Assembly: GCA_026874595.1 (NCBI GenBank)
Contig: CM049314.1
Span: forward strand, 38,789,729 to 38,853,728
Length of the DNA: 64,000 nt
Direction: 5' to 3'
Source: Sipunculus nudus
Taxonomy: Eukaryota; Annelida; Sipuncula; Golfingiida; Sipunculidae
The notes below the pieces were generated by a model, which saw only the letters and a list, made by a program, of their open reading frames with translations, had not been told where the DNA came from and searched no databases. Positions 47,475 through 59,909 of this stretch are shown here, piece by piece; the first letter of the stretch is position 1, and each line of letters begins with the position of its first letter. Both the position numbers and the translations under genes were made by a program.

Positions 47475-48080
47475 ATCCAGAACATGCAGCACAGATGGGT
47501 TTGTCAAGACTTGTAAATAAAATCGTCACTGGGCACACTCGCCGGATAACAAAGCAAGCGAAGGGTGTGAGAATATTGCTTATGCGCGTTTGAGCAAACA
47601 GTCTAACGAAAACAGATGGGGGTTTAATTGCACGACATGAAAAATGATTCTTAACAAGCCCCAGTTTAACAATCGGTCTGGGATATCTGGTGCGAGTTCT
47701 GTTTTGACTCTAAACATCGTGCGGCCATTAGGCTTGCGAACACCCGATCGCGGAAACGGGACTTGAGCGTCACACCGGCCGGCGCAACAATGAGCGCTGC
47801 TTGTCAATCAATGAATTAAATTTAGATCTTGCATAGTGGACCGAATGATGGTCAATACACCCGAGGCGTTATTATATGGCAGCGCACGCTGACGGGTATT
47901 TACAAATCGGTGAATTACTCATATTTTTCGTTGGATGTCTGGTGAGGTTCGCAGACGCACGCATGGACAAGACCAGCCCCAACTTGAAAGCCACCGCCTA
48001 TTTCCGCTTTAAGCATCACGTTGTTCTTATCTTTTATCCGTGATAGGCCGGTACCGGATATTAAGTTTCAGCAAAGAAGA
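47475..48080. promoter_or_regulatory. Strong candidate regulatory island
   Basis: About 600 bp of balanced CpG-rich sequence. TTGTCAATCA at 47801-47810 is the complement of TGATTGACAA, a near-perfect PBX-MEIS composite site, and is followed by ATGAATTAAAT. CACCGGCCGGCG (about 47772) is a CpG-dense palindrome. The 75-codon minus frame shows no domain. Confidence 0.43.
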
Positions 48081-48403
48081 CCGAAAGGAAATCGACAAAT
48101 ATGGCATTTAAAATATCTGCATGCATGATCTGTTTCAGGGCACAGCCGGTGCGTTGCTTTAAAGGATTTTTTTTTTCAATAAATGTCTATGATCTATTTT
48201 ATTTTTTTTAGTTCAGTATATTATGAATTGACACTTAACATTGATGCCTTTTTACGAAGGAGAACATTCATAAAAAGAATGATAATGCAGCCATTTAAAT
48301 GTATGTCTAATATATTTTTATATTTATAATATAGATGTAAAGCTAAACTGCATGCATGTATACCACATACATATCACTCAACCTGATTTGAATAATAATC
48401 TTG

Positions 48404-48445
48404 ATGATGATGATAATAATAATAATAATAATAATAATAATATAT
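48404..48445 (+). repeat. (GAT)n-(AAT)n microsatellite
   Basis: Trinucleotide tract. Confidence 0.88.
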
Positions 48446-48599
48446 TACAACTATTATTAGTATTGGTAGTGGTAGTAATAGAATAGAAATATTTTAAATG
48501 CACCTCTCATATACACATTTTTGGCATCAATTCCGTGAGTATTTATGAATTTATTGTGCAGGTTCCATATATATCTGTAATTTCTATTCATTGTCAATT

Positions 48600-49170
48600 T
48601 TAGCCGTCGAGTCGTCAGAAAACTTTTAAATTCTTTGTCAGATAATTATACGAGCAATGGATTGGGCATTTCAGATCAGTTTAACGAAGGCAGGGGGATT
48701 TTACAAGACGGGTAGCCCGAACGACTCGATGAAAAAAAAATTATTGCATGGTTCAGTAAAACACTGCAAGAAAATGTAGCGCGCATTCACAAACATTATG
48801 AGGGAAGCTGTGCGGTTGTTAATATTTTACACATTGATGAAACGACAGCGCTTGACGACCGCGTGGGAATGGCGATAAAGAGGCGATAATACAGGATGCG
48901 ATAATTGTCCCCAGCACAATAAAAACCTGCTCATCCGCGAAGCATTCCGCGAAGCATTCAGCCATCGCGTCTTTGTGAGCCTGTTAAGATGGCTAAAAGA
49001 TAGAGAGATGAAATTATGTGGTTAACTGGGTCGCATCCACAGATTATGTCTACTGTTTGACTGACACATCTTTGATCCGTATGTAGATTAAGCGACCCCC
49101 CAGTAATTCCTTTTCGAACGATCTGTCTAAAGGAATTTGATCCATGCAGTTCTCCATCCATATACCACAT
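48600..49170. promoter_or_regulatory. Candidate regulatory island with 12-bp duplication
   Basis: Balanced CpG-containing block. CCGCGAAGCATT is perfectly duplicated in tandem at 48935-48946 and 48947-48958. SOX-like ATTGTC and ACAATAA cores (about 48904-48921) and GCGATAATA motifs lie to the left. Confidence 0.4.
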
Positions 49171-49369
49171 ACATGTATGTATATACGTATTGTGTTTTTT
49201 AGGTCTTCTACTGTTTCTTGCTAATCCGTGACAACATAATTTATAGAACTGGGACCAATTTGCATATAAACATTTTTAAGTTAGGAACGGGTTAATTTTT
49301 GTATAAATTACACATATTGCAGTGAATTAAAACTTCCTTTTTGTAGAGTGTATGTTCATACAACGTATT

Positions 49370-49488
49370 TGTGTGTGTGTGTGTGAATAGCGAAATCACG
49401 TTCCGGCCCCTTCGCATGAAGGACAACGTGTTTGGTTCAAATAAGTTATACTTCATGGAACCTTTATATATATATAGAGCCCAGTTAC

Positions 49489-49537
<49 letters not shown>

Positions 49538-49565
49538 GGGCGGAACATATCCGCTGGCCAAGGAT

Positions 49566-49659
<94 letters not shown>

Positions 49660-49662
49660 ATC
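49370..49662. repeat. Compound TG, TA, CA, GA microsatellite block
   Basis: TG tract at 49371-49385. TA tracts at 49494-49533, 49569-49599 and 49615-49645, with CA (49600-49614) and GA (49645-49660) between and after. A unique 35-bp insert at 49535-49568 begins CAGGGGCGGA, which could be a transposon end, but this is too short to assign. Confidence 0.9.
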
Positions 49663-49664
49663 AG

Positions 49665-50688
49665 CCTACATTAATATCTTTGTACCATTTTAAGAATGAC
49701 CATATTTAATACATCTACATTTATGCTTTTATTTTCATAGTAGATATATTATATATCTGGAATGTTTTCCCTCAATATAACATGCAGAGTCTGATGGAAG
49801 GGGGCAGCTGTGGCATCCCCTGCATGGATAAGCCAGTGTTATATATAATTCCACATTATATTAATATATATATTATACATTATAATGTCATCATGTATTC
49901 TGTTAATTTTTCTTGCTAGAAGTTTAAGCGATGGATGGTAGCTCAATTATGGTATATAAATATGTTCTATATATTAATGTATTATTACATATTTTGTTCA
50001 TTTTCTAATATCTTTTATTTCTTTTATTTATTCTATATAATATATCGACATGATTCGTAAATTCCCTTTTGTATTTGATGCAGGTGTCAGCGACGAGATC
50101 AAGACAATCCCCGTTCATTGGATTTATATTTTATTATTTCCAATTGGATTATAAACCTTGAACCCTTCTGCAAAATAAGGTAGGATGTCTTCTCTTGTGT
50201 CTCTTTAACCATTAGTAGCTATGCCTGCACAATACATAAGCTTTACGCGGTTTCATGTGAAAGACTTCAGTATTATTTGTCTATTTTATATATAACCCTC
50301 GGAGCACTGAATGCATGGTCATATATGTTTGGAGCTAGGGTTCAGAAGAAACTTAATTTTATCGTTCATGAAAGTTTATCTTAAAGTATAATTAAAGCCC
50401 AGTGTGTCTATAAATATCATGTTGGTTATTTGCTCTATTGGGGAGTATATGTTTTGTACAAATATACCTTTAAATAAACAGTTAATTGGAATAGAAAGAA
50501 AAGGCGTAAAGTCAAGTCATACCGCCAGGGGACCGGTGATAAAACGTGTTAATGCGTCTGAGTTACACTATATATAGCGTCTTTTTATTTTGAAGAGTAG
50601 GGGAGGGTTTGACTCACAGGCGAGGGAGGGAAAAATTTTTTTATATTAATTCTATAATTTTGAAATATTATTTTTTCCAAAATTATTT

Positions 50689-50700
<12 letters not shown>
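49665..50700. other. AT-rich spacer, no gene seen
   Basis: No supported features. Confidence 0.42.
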
Positions 50701-50721
<21 letters not shown>

Positions 50722-50726
50722 TATTG
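50700..50726. repeat. (TA)n microsatellite
   Basis: A short TA tract. Confidence 0.85.
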
Positions 50727-50920
50727 ATTGTATGTGCGACCCCTTCTCAGATATTTAGCTATGTATAACTTGATTAAAAAAATAAGCATATTACGTTTTA
50801 AGATAGGTAAATTATAAACCAGGCTCAGATATTTAATATTTTATATATTTATAGCATACTCAGAAATGGACACACCGAACCAAAGTCTATCATTTCGACA
50901 ATTAATATACATGTATTTTA

Positions 50921-50926
<6 letters not shown>

Positions 50927-50961
<35 letters not shown>
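50927..50961. repeat. (TA)n microsatellite
   Basis: A TA tract. Another short one lies at 51285-51307. Confidence 0.88.
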
Positions 50962-50963
<2 letters not shown>

Positions 50964-51624
50964 TCTGATAAACAGGGAATGATTGGGGGATATATTCCCT
51001 GTATTGACGCTCCGGGATTTTAAACTCTCCTGCCACAGTCATTACGTTTACGTGTGTGTTTACAAAATCAGTCACTGTCTGAAGATACCAATACAGATCA
51101 TGCATTGGGGTGTGTATGTGCATTTGTGTCCTTTGGATATTTATATATCATGGTGGTTCCACATAAATCCATCAGTTCAAAAAGATAGCTTTATCAGCCT
51201 CCTGTCAGCTGATGAAAACTTTGTTTCATTCACTGAAGAGTCTTATTTTGAAACTGAATCCCAGATTTACATGCATATTATAGTGTATATATATATATAT
51301 ATATATACATACCTACCTAACTTACTCCTTTCAATCATATAGCAATTTACAAATACGAATTTAACTGAGCCATATCAATTTAGAGGAGAAAGGACATACA
51401 TTATTGAGACCTATGTTTCAATAAAGATATCTGTAGGATTTTTTTTTAAATTTAATTCTTTTAAGCCTGATCACCGAGTGATTCTTGAAGGTCCAGCATG
51501 CCAGCTCAAGATTTGTGTTAATAATAATGAAAACTGGTTAAATGAATGTCTAAATGGTTCAAACCCCCAAAAAACTTTTTATCATGAAAACCTCTCTTTT
51601 CCTCAGATTTTTTTTTATGATTTG

Positions 51625-52370
51625 GGATGGGGAAGGGGGCTGGCTCGACGCTTGTTCACTGTGGATATGTGGCCCAGCATCCGAATCACGACCAGCCTCA
51701 TAGCCAGGCAATTACGTGAGCCATTGTACTGAAGTGACAAGCTAGATGACATACGAGGTTTCAGGGGCCGGGAATCGCTGACAGCCCCGCTATCCATCAT
51801 ACCCCGGCCCTTGAAATCTTCAGATCCCAAAACACCAAAATTACCGAAGGCGGGATTATCTGTTTGGAAGCAGACGACAGCGAGCCCCGCGTTTCAATCA
51901 GCGTGCGCTGCATGCCGGGAAGGCCCGCTTGAGTAGCCGCCCAAGCTCGTAATGAATTGTCGCTTGATCCGATTGTTTCACGGCCAATCAGGAATCACAG
52001 GCTATTAACCGCTGATCGCTTAGCCTCGTTCCAAAGTTGGGTCGCTAGTCGGCTGACAAGCCCATCTGCTTAGCCCCTGACATGCGTAATTGATAGCGAG
52101 TTGCTGTAGGACCATGCCCTGCAAATCTCTTGTGAATTTTCATTGACACAACACGGGTTTCAGGCTTAAAGCTTCGCCAGCATACTACTGGCAGTCCGGG
52201 GCTTCTGACCTTCGTGTGCTGGAGTACACGCAGCTCTCTGCCTCCGCAACTTTTTTTCCCACTGTTTCCTCCTCTCGCGCCTCCCCTGGATGTGAGTAGT
52301 TAAAAGCATCCACAAGTCCCACTGATGGAAGGGCTGATGGATTCTATTTGACGTCAAAAGAAAGATCCCT
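51625..52370. promoter_or_regulatory. Strong candidate regulatory island
   Basis: The longest continuous balanced, CpG-containing, non-repetitive block (about 740 bp). It contains CCAATCAG (51984-51991, a full CCAAT/NF-Y site), GATTGTTT (SOX-like, about 51971), several TAAT cores including GTAATGAATTG (about 51950) and GTAATTGATAG (about 52086), and TGACGTCA (52349-52356). Short frames on either strand show no domain. A developmental enhancer is the leading inference. Confidence 0.45.
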
Positions 52371-52882
52371 TTTTTTATGTTGTTTCGCAGTGAAACTTCG
52401 GTTTCACTAGAATTATTTATTTTTTCTACTTTCTCCGGGCAATCCCTATAATGTGCCTTGTCACGTATTTTTGAATCCGGGTGTCTTTACACAACAGGTT
52501 TTTCTTGCTAACGTTTTAGTTGCCCCCTTCTCCCACTTAAGCCAAGACCTTGTGTTTAGTGTTTATTAGTATTTCCTCACTCCATTGCGCCTGTTATAGA
52601 CGAGAAATGTTTGTTGTATTTATCCTGAATATTCAAAAAGTTCGTCGATCAATTCCAGACGCTTTTAACAAGCATTTGACTACAAGTCCTATATAGATGC
52701 CATCGCCCTTTGCGATTTTCCAGCGAACAGCATTAATATTTCATTTGAATGGTAATGCTGAACTTACGAAATAGAATATTATATTATGTTTACTATATTA
52801 TAAACTGATATCATTAAGATTCGAGAAATAATTGAAATCTTTCATTTATGATGCTGATGCAGAAGATATTTTAGTGGAACGA

Positions 52883-52884
<2 letters not shown>

Positions 52885-52929
<45 letters not shown>

Positions 52930-52931
52930 GA
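52885..52931 (+). repeat. (TTA)n microsatellite
   Basis: A pure trinucleotide tract. Confidence 0.92.
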
Positions 52932-53084
52932 AATAAAACAAATAGATATAGGAGTAGTATTTGGAGTTGTTGCATGCATGTATACAACATGGTAATACTA
53001 AGTATGACAACATTTATACTGACTTTTTGTAAGTAGTGCTGTTATGAACTGTTATCTATATACCTCCGGGAATCAATGCCAATT

Positions 53085-53132
53085 CCCCCCCCCCCTCTCT
53101 CTCTTTCTCTCTCTCTCTCTCTTATGTATATA
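53085..53132 (+). repeat. C run and (CT)n microsatellite
   Basis: A C9-10 run followed by an interrupted CT tract. Confidence 0.88.
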
Positions 53133-53394
53133 AGGAGAACAAACATCTTCAAGCAATATATATGTATATAAATAATATATATATATATATATTCCATAAA
53201 ACAAATCCATGTCATTTAACTACATTATACCGTCCATGAATTCACCAAAGCAAAATCTAGATAAATATGTCCGTATGATACATACGTGTATAGTCCATAA
53301 ACCCCGCCCGTCAATTTACAATGAAACAAATATCCTTGTGGTATATGACAACACAAGAGAGGACTGCAAACCAATATATGTATCAACAGCACAC

Positions 53395-53812
53395 CCGAGC
53401 TAATTACAGAGCAAAGGGGAATCTATATACCCGGGCCGGGTTTATCAGGGGAGCAGGATCCAGACGGGGTGGCCGTTATATGATACGTTCCGTCAAACCG
53501 AAGAACGGCGGATTGGGGAAGAAACAATAGCCGGCACCAGGACTTGGAGATTGTAGTGTACCGGCTCACCAATGGAGTATCAATTAAGTCTTCCACCTAT
53601 TGATCCGGCGGGGAGGCCCCTCGTATCACCTTGCTTGCGACTAATCCCGAAACCTTATTAATGGGAACATGAATATTGGCCATAAATGTTTGTATAGAAT
53701 TTTAAAGCGTTCCCTATTGATTGGCGCACCTAATTACTTCGCCAGCTACATCGTCTGTGGCGTGTCCAGACGTGATCCAGCTGGAGTCCCACCGGACATT
53801 ACAACTTAAAGT
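53395..53812. promoter_or_regulatory. Strong candidate regulatory island
   Basis: Dense motif content: GCTAATTACAGAGCAAAGGG at the left edge joins a homeodomain and a TCF-like core. GAAACAATAG (about 53522) is SOX-like. CTATTGATTGGC (about 53712) joins PBX-like and inverted CCAAT cores. CTAATTACTTC lies at about 53731. The right edge drops straight into a TA tract. Confidence 0.45.
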
Positions 53813-53816
53813 TTAC

Positions 53817-53817
<1 letters not shown>

Positions 53818-53864
<47 letters not shown>
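53818..53864. repeat. (TA)n microsatellite
   Basis: A TA tract bounding the island at 53.4-53.8 kb. Confidence 0.92.
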
Positions 53865-53866
<2 letters not shown>

Positions 53867-54414
53867 CTGACTTAATTTCCTCGAAAGTTTAAAACTTGCG
53901 GCATTAAATACTTATAATATATATTGTTCTTTATTGTAACCACACATTGTTATCATCACTTCTAGTTTTTTTTTATAAAGCCTCATTTCACTTTTCATTA
54001 TAGATATAAATTTATAAAGTGCATAATGTAATATATTAGAGAGCCCTTCTTCTGACGAGTATATGTATAGCCGAGCAGTAAATATTACAAAATATTTCAA
54101 TTTTTTATTGGGCAAACCTCCTCTGACGAAAATTTGTCACCTGCTATATAGCTAAGAGAACAATTAAGGTACAGTCAAATACAAAGGGTTGAGTTTATAT
54201 ATATAAAAATACATTATGCTAGAATTAGTTTCATTATAATTCTATATATTATCATATATATCGTAGTAAATATGTCTATACATTTTTCCTTTGCTCGTAG
54301 ATTGTTTACATTTATCTTTTTTTCAAATTTCATATTATATTTTTTCATTTAATTTACTTAATTTTATTTATGTTTATTTTTAATGATGTGTATCTGTTTA
54401 TCTTGTCCTGTTAA
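53865..54414. other. AT-rich spacer, no gene seen
   Basis: Nothing supported. Confidence 0.42.
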
Positions 54415-55065
54415 GTTCACGTCGGGTCTATATTAATCTCGCGGGGTGCCGTAGCCGCTTTAACCATAACCGTGACTTGCTTTGAAGCCAGTTTCCGTCT
54501 GTGACACAACTTTGTAAAGAACATGCTAGGGACGCACTTTTAACTGTATTAAATGATTTTTCTGGCCAGCTCCCGCACAAAGCATCTGCGTTCTTCTTTC
54601 TTTACTAAACGACACAGGTGTAACGGACCAGAGGGTCCGGTTTCGGCTTTTGTCTAGCTAATATATTGCACAAGCCAAGCGATCATCTTCTGAATGTGGG
54701 CAAACCAAAAAGTAATTACATGGCCATGCCCGGACCGGAATTTCACTGGCCTGCGAACCGCGGGGGGTAGAGTTTTTTAAAATGGCACCGGAGAGCTCAA
54801 ATCATTTAGTGCCGTGATTTGAATGAAAAAGCTATTCGCACGCATGTAAATTTGGATGTTGACACCGCTTCGGTTGCGCAAGTCGGACAGTTTGCCGTCA
54901 AACAACCCCGTTTTCGGATGCATGGCATCGGCCAGTTCTCAAAGAGCACCTTAATGCCTTCAATAGAGGGTTACGTCAGAAAATTATTTTCTGGGAGGAA
55001 AACTTGTAAACTTTGGCGCGCTGCTTTTCCGGTACCCTTTGCGAGTACACCATGTTAGATCATGT
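54415..55065. promoter_or_regulatory. Candidate regulatory island
   Basis: About 650 bp balanced. TAAT cores lie near 54437, 54710 and 54950. AGAGCACCTTAATG and a run of CpG-containing words occur at 54860-54960. The plus frame at 54819-55058 has no domain. Confidence 0.4.
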
Positions 55066-55440
55066 GATACAATACCACACCCCAGGAGCCCTCAGAGAGG
55101 GTTGTGTCATTCAAGGTAATCTTTAGAAGGGAGGTGACAGGGACACCGATCTCGAGGGACAAAGGTGACATCGGAATATACGACCCTAGGGATCGGGTCA
55201 CTAAAAGTTTTAATCACACGTATAGAAAATGACGGGGATCACTGAGCATGCGCAAAAGCGTCAATGAGAGACCTACCTCGAAGTTCAATGCGATTAAATT
55301 GCTGTGGGCCGGCCGACCATACATAGATAAAGCTTATTTATGTGTATGCGGGAGCTGTAATTATACATATATAGAGGACATAATTGGAAATAGGTGGATA
55401 ATTCAGAGTGTTTACAGATGGGAGGAAAACCCCTGATAAG
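55066..55440. promoter_or_regulatory. Candidate regulatory island with AGGTGACA pair
   Basis: AGGTGACA occurs at 55132-55139 and 55163-55170, 31 bp apart (about three helical turns), with TCAAGGTAA (about 55111) and GGGTCACT (about 55195) as nuclear-receptor-like half-sites. The junction with the preceding island is not sharp, so the two may be one. Confidence 0.4.
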
Positions 55441-56000
55441 ATGCTGATTCCTGATCAGGAAATTGGTTTTATTTCAATTAAAGGGGATATTAAATCGGAA
55501 ACCTTAATGACAAGGCCTTATATATATTTAAAAGTTAACAGGTTCTATGGTTGCATACACATATAGGGATATATTCTTGCGCGTTTTTTTCAACTTTTTA
55601 TTTAATTTGTTATATAAAACGCAGAATAAATAAATAAAATATTCGTCATTTTGTATTTGCACATGAGGAAAGGAAAGCATATAAAACGAATAAGTATTAA
55701 AAAAGGAAGAAACTTCCTTTCACATTTAGCACGAAATATCTTAAGCAAACGCATGTTTTGATATAAACCATGTGTGTAAATTGTATACCTTTCAAATGTG
55801 TACATCTGCATTTTTCCATTTAACATTTATAGAATGATTCATATATGAGCAGATTCAAACTTGTTTTACAGTAGACGCATGTGTGCATGTGTTTGTCTCA
55901 GCACATATTATCGGTTGATCGATCGAAATACAATTTATTAGTTTCAATATTCCCCGAATAAAATTAATGTATATATAATGGCATATTTTTATATAAATCC
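55441..56000. other. AT-rich spacer, no gene seen
   Basis: Nothing supported. Confidence 0.42.
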
Positions 56001-56005
56001 ATTGC

Positions 56006-56007
<2 letters not shown>

Positions 56008-56068
<61 letters not shown>

Positions 56069-56085
56069 CATATATATATATATGT
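56008..56085. repeat. Long (TA)n microsatellite
   Basis: A pure TA tract to about 56064, then a degenerate extension. Confidence 0.92.
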
Positions 56086-56494
56086 ATACACGCATTATAT
56101 AGCGTCACTTATTGGAAAACATTTATTTAAAACTAAATATAAAGACGCACCCGGGCACACACATGCACACTTGCCTATTTTTTTTTTATACAAGAACCGA
56201 CCAAAGAGACCTAAAACATATACCAATTAAACCTCATGCATTCAGTCCTCAAATTGGAAATAATTATAAAGATGAAGAGTCGGGACAAGTGTTTGAGACC
56301 TTACACCTCATTTATTAACTTGGAAATAAGTAGTTTTTACTATTGTGGGACGTGGATTTGTCAATCTACTTGATTGGTCGGGTGTGCAAGTATTTCTTTA
56401 ATTGTCCAACTTGTGCACTTATACACAGCACGTTCATGTGTAGATTTTATCGGAATAAAGAACTAATAACAACTGTTATAATATAATTGTATAA

Positions 56495-56532
56495 ACATAT
56501 ATATATATATATATATAATATATATATGTATT
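56495..56532. repeat. (TA)n microsatellite
   Basis: A TA tract with one interruption. Confidence 0.85.
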
Positions 56533-56699
56533 TAATTATATAGGCCCCTAATTTAAATATGTATATCGCCTGTTCATAGGATTTTGTCGTTATTAATGCA
56601 TGTGAACATATTTTATTTCATTATATACACTTTTAAGTTTATAAATTAGTTATTTATAAATTAGTTATTTGTATATAGCCTGTCACACTGTTTGACATG

Positions 56700-57260
56700 C
56701 ATTTCATTATTGCCAGTCCGAAGTGTATGAAATTTTGTATGAGACGCAGCAAAATCTGTAAAGAAAGTTACATATTTGCATGGCATATTCTCTTTTCCAC
56801 GTTCTGATACTGCATGTCGTGCAGTGTTTCTGGGTGCCCCCAGTATATTTCCTGGAAGCGAAACGCAATGTTTCGTGTCTTTGAAGCCAAATAAACGACC
56901 ATATCAAAGTTGGAGCCTGTAATTAAACAAGGTAAAAACCTCACCCCGCGGGGTTTGCCTGGATGTGACGGACGGGGGTCGGGAGCCCCAAGCCCCCCGT
57001 CAACCACCGGCTGACGGAGCCCGGGGGGTGGTGGGGCGGGGGCGGCGACATCAAAGATTTCAGACGAGCCGAGCGCTCATTAAAACACAGGCCGGGGCCA
57101 TAATTTGGAGACAGGTTTACAACAAATTATGGGATTATGTATTGTGTTTGCTCAAACCAGAACCAAATCGTCCAGCGCGTCGATTGCAAGTAGAACTTCG
57201 TCCTGAACAAAAAGCTCTTTGAAGCCGTAAGGCGGGACCCCTTTCTTATACCACAAAGCG
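56700..57260. promoter_or_regulatory. Candidate regulatory island with G-rich core
   Basis: Contains ATTTGCAT (56774-56781, POU octamer), GTAATTAAACA (about 56917), ACATCAAAGA (57048-57057, TCF/LEF) and a G-rich core at 56966-57046. The core includes an 8-bp stem GACGGGGG/CCCCCGTC (56971-56978 with 56994-57001). The Arg/Pro-rich frame at 56965-57222 reflects that core. Confidence 0.45.
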
Positions 57261-58020
57261 TCATTTACCTAGACAATTAGTTCGCTTGTTGTTACAGTTT
57301 TACCAATCAAAGGACACCCTAATGAACCTGAAAATGTTTCTAAACATGCACCGGCCGAGCGCCAAGGGGGTACTCCTGGCGTGCAACGGGTTGTACAAAT
57401 TGAATTAAGTGTGAAATTCTTATTCAGAACTAAGTCTTTCATTATATCATTAACAACTTCATGAATTGGCCGTGTTGTTACGAGCCCCCGTCATTCCAAA
57501 ACTTGGATATCAAGAGCTCTCAATTGTTAATAAATTATGTGATTGTTAGAAAGGTACACACAGACTTTCATATTGTCATCAGGTTTTTGTGACTTTCGGG
57601 TTGTGTTATTGTTGCCTCTGTTCTGTGCAGGTGACCATATCTTGTGAAATCTTATTTGTTCAACAATTCTGCTACCTAAGAGATAATTAACCTTTTAAAT
57701 GATTTGAAATATTATCTTTTTTTGTTTTGTTCTGTATTTACAGAAATGAAACAACTACTGCTTTTACATACATATATTTATTTGGGAATATTTAACATGC
57801 AACAGAAACCAAATATGACAAGATCACGTGCATATATATAGGTGTGCAGAACAATTAATATATATGAAATATTATGCATAAATATTGTGCACGTATACAG
57901 ATTAAAAAGAGCTTCAAAAGACTCAAAAGAAACTATAATCATATATAGTTTCTCTGAAAATATAAAGATGCAAATGCCATACAATAATTAATATAAAAAT
58001 AGTGCTCGTGCAGATATCAT
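57261..58020. other. Mixed to AT-rich spacer, no gene seen
   Basis: Balanced to about 57500, then AT-rich. No strong motif. Confidence 0.38.
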
Positions 58021-58023
58021 ACA

Positions 58024-58035
58024 TTATATATATAT

Positions 58036-58066
<31 letters not shown>

Positions 58067-58075
58067 AATATTGTA
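58024..58075. repeat. (TA)n microsatellite
   Basis: TA with an AAATA interruption. Confidence 0.88.
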
Positions 58076-58169
58076 TATTTTCACTATGTAGACATAACTA
58101 AAATATATATGAACAGGCAGAGGTATGTATCATATTCATAAATATGACAATAACAAAATTAGGAACATA

Positions 58170-58232
58170 AATATATATATATATATTTATTTATATATAT
58201 ATATTTATTTATATATATATAGAGAGAGATAT
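58170..58232. repeat. (TA)n with TTTATTTA spacers
   Basis: Three short TA tracts joined by TTTATTTA, ending in GAGAGAGA. Confidence 0.85.
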
Positions 58233-58659
58233 TCACTACATAGAAGACGACAATGCAAATTTATATCAAAATTAAAGAAATCTGTATAACATTATCACAT
58301 GTTAGATATTTAACAAAAAAATTTTGTCTGTAAATATATCAAACAAAATATAAGGAAATTGTTTCTAAAAATATATGACTTATACGTGAATGCACATAAC
58401 ACATTGATATCTGTAATTTATTAAATCTACCTGTATAGATGATTATACTTGAGCCGTCCAAACTCACACCTGAACTTACATTGTTTTTGTACATGCAGTC
58501 AACATGTAGATGACTCCAGCTATAAAACACGGGTATACACACATATATATATATACCTTATCAGTGAGAGCGCACGGTAAACAAAGCATGTTTATTGTAC
58601 CAGCATATAACAACTGTGCGGGGACACAACCGACACACACCAAGGGTGATATATACATC

Positions 58660-58661
<2 letters not shown>

Positions 58662-58698
<37 letters not shown>
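58662..58698. repeat. (TA)n microsatellite
   Basis: A TA tract. Confidence 0.9.
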
Positions 58699-58699
<1 letters not shown>

Positions 58700-58933
58700 T
58701 ATTAAATATGCACACGGAATACACACACCAGTAAATACGATTCATTTGAGTACAATGTATACACGTATCAAGAAGTCGTCATATGAAAACTGTTTGATAT
58801 ATAATTACATATATAGGTAAAAACAGCATATATATATATATACATATAAAGTTACATACACAAATACATGTATAATATATTAATAATATATAATTGAAAA
58901 AAAAAAAGAAAATATGTCGAACACAAGCCTAAA

Positions 58934-58977
58934 TTCTCTCTTTCTCTCTCTTTCTCACTTTCTCTCTCTCTCTCTCA
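58934..58977 (+). repeat. Interrupted (CT)n microsatellite
   Basis: CT with TTT interruptions. Confidence 0.87.
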
Positions 58978-58999
58978 CCGGTTGCACTTTTTCACATGG

Positions 59000-59630
59000 T
59001 TGATACCTGTATATTTTGGGACACATATATCACGATATATTACCTGATACGCTGAGTACACGCTCGTTATGGACGCTGTGTACGGGGACCTGTATATGTG
59101 CCCGCCACGCACCTGTAACCTGGGAACTTCTGTATATACCTGTGCAGTTTTGTACACTCAGTTATAAAGTTAATGTACTTCACATGTACTATGCAAGTGC
59201 CTTTACTTGTCCGAATTCCAGCGCCGTCTCGGATCAAACACGGACACATACATGCATATGATGTATTTTCACATTTATTCATATACTTATTTGTATATTC
59301 AGTTGTTTATGTGCAGACATATTTAATGGTGCATGTTAGATACACGTACAGTTACTGGATGTGCCTTCCCCATACTATATACCCTCATTTTTAAGCATGT
59401 AGACTTCGTCTTCCTGTTTAATAAGCCCATAAAATATTAACGCCTTGGTATGTTTTTTTTTTAAATCGAAACTGGATAAGAAAAAAATGCACTTCGGAAA
59501 GCAAGTAAAAGGAATTTTCAACGAAGACATACACTAACATATTATTATACAGATATTGACATCAACATCTATAAACTTTTTTTATGATTCAAGAGCATTT
59601 AATTTGGAGACGACAAATAAGTTTCAGGGA
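59000..59630. other. Mixed sequence, no gene seen
   Basis: Balanced between 59030 and 59240 with several overlapping short frames on both strands; none is supported. Confidence 0.35.
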
Positions 59631-59634
59631 TGGG

Positions 59635-59905
59635 GAAATAATGATTGGAAAATGTTCCCGACTAACACATGCACGGACCACCCAAAATAGGAGAGCGCTT
59701 TCTGTTCCTGAGAGAGGCCCCACGTGTTGAGAGCCGCCACCCCGCGCAACAATAGCTCTAACGAGTTCGCTCCGGGGGTGCCGAGTCCTGGGGCCCGGGG
59801 GACCGGACCTGTGGCCGGGGTCAGGCGCGGCAGAATGGGACCTCCTTAACCCATCGCCAAAATGTTCCTCCTGTGCCGCTCCCATGCCTGTATACACGCC
59901 ATGCA
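59635..59905. promoter_or_regulatory. GC-rich candidate regulatory island
   Basis: The most GC-rich short block of the window. CCACGTG (about 59720, E-box), GCGCAACAATAG (about 59744, SOX-like) and a near-palindromic GGGGCCCGGGGGAC (about 59789-59802) are present. The minus frame at 59589-59897 is compositional. Confidence 0.42.
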
Positions 59906-59909
59906 GCTA

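Noticed and set aside
49535-49568. hAT transposon end (CAGGGGCGGA)
   Set aside because: Only about 10 bases match a remembered terminal sequence and no partner end was found.
57021-57046. CpG island promoter
   Set aside because: The G-rich core is very short and has no associated transcript or exon; kept only as part of a candidate island.
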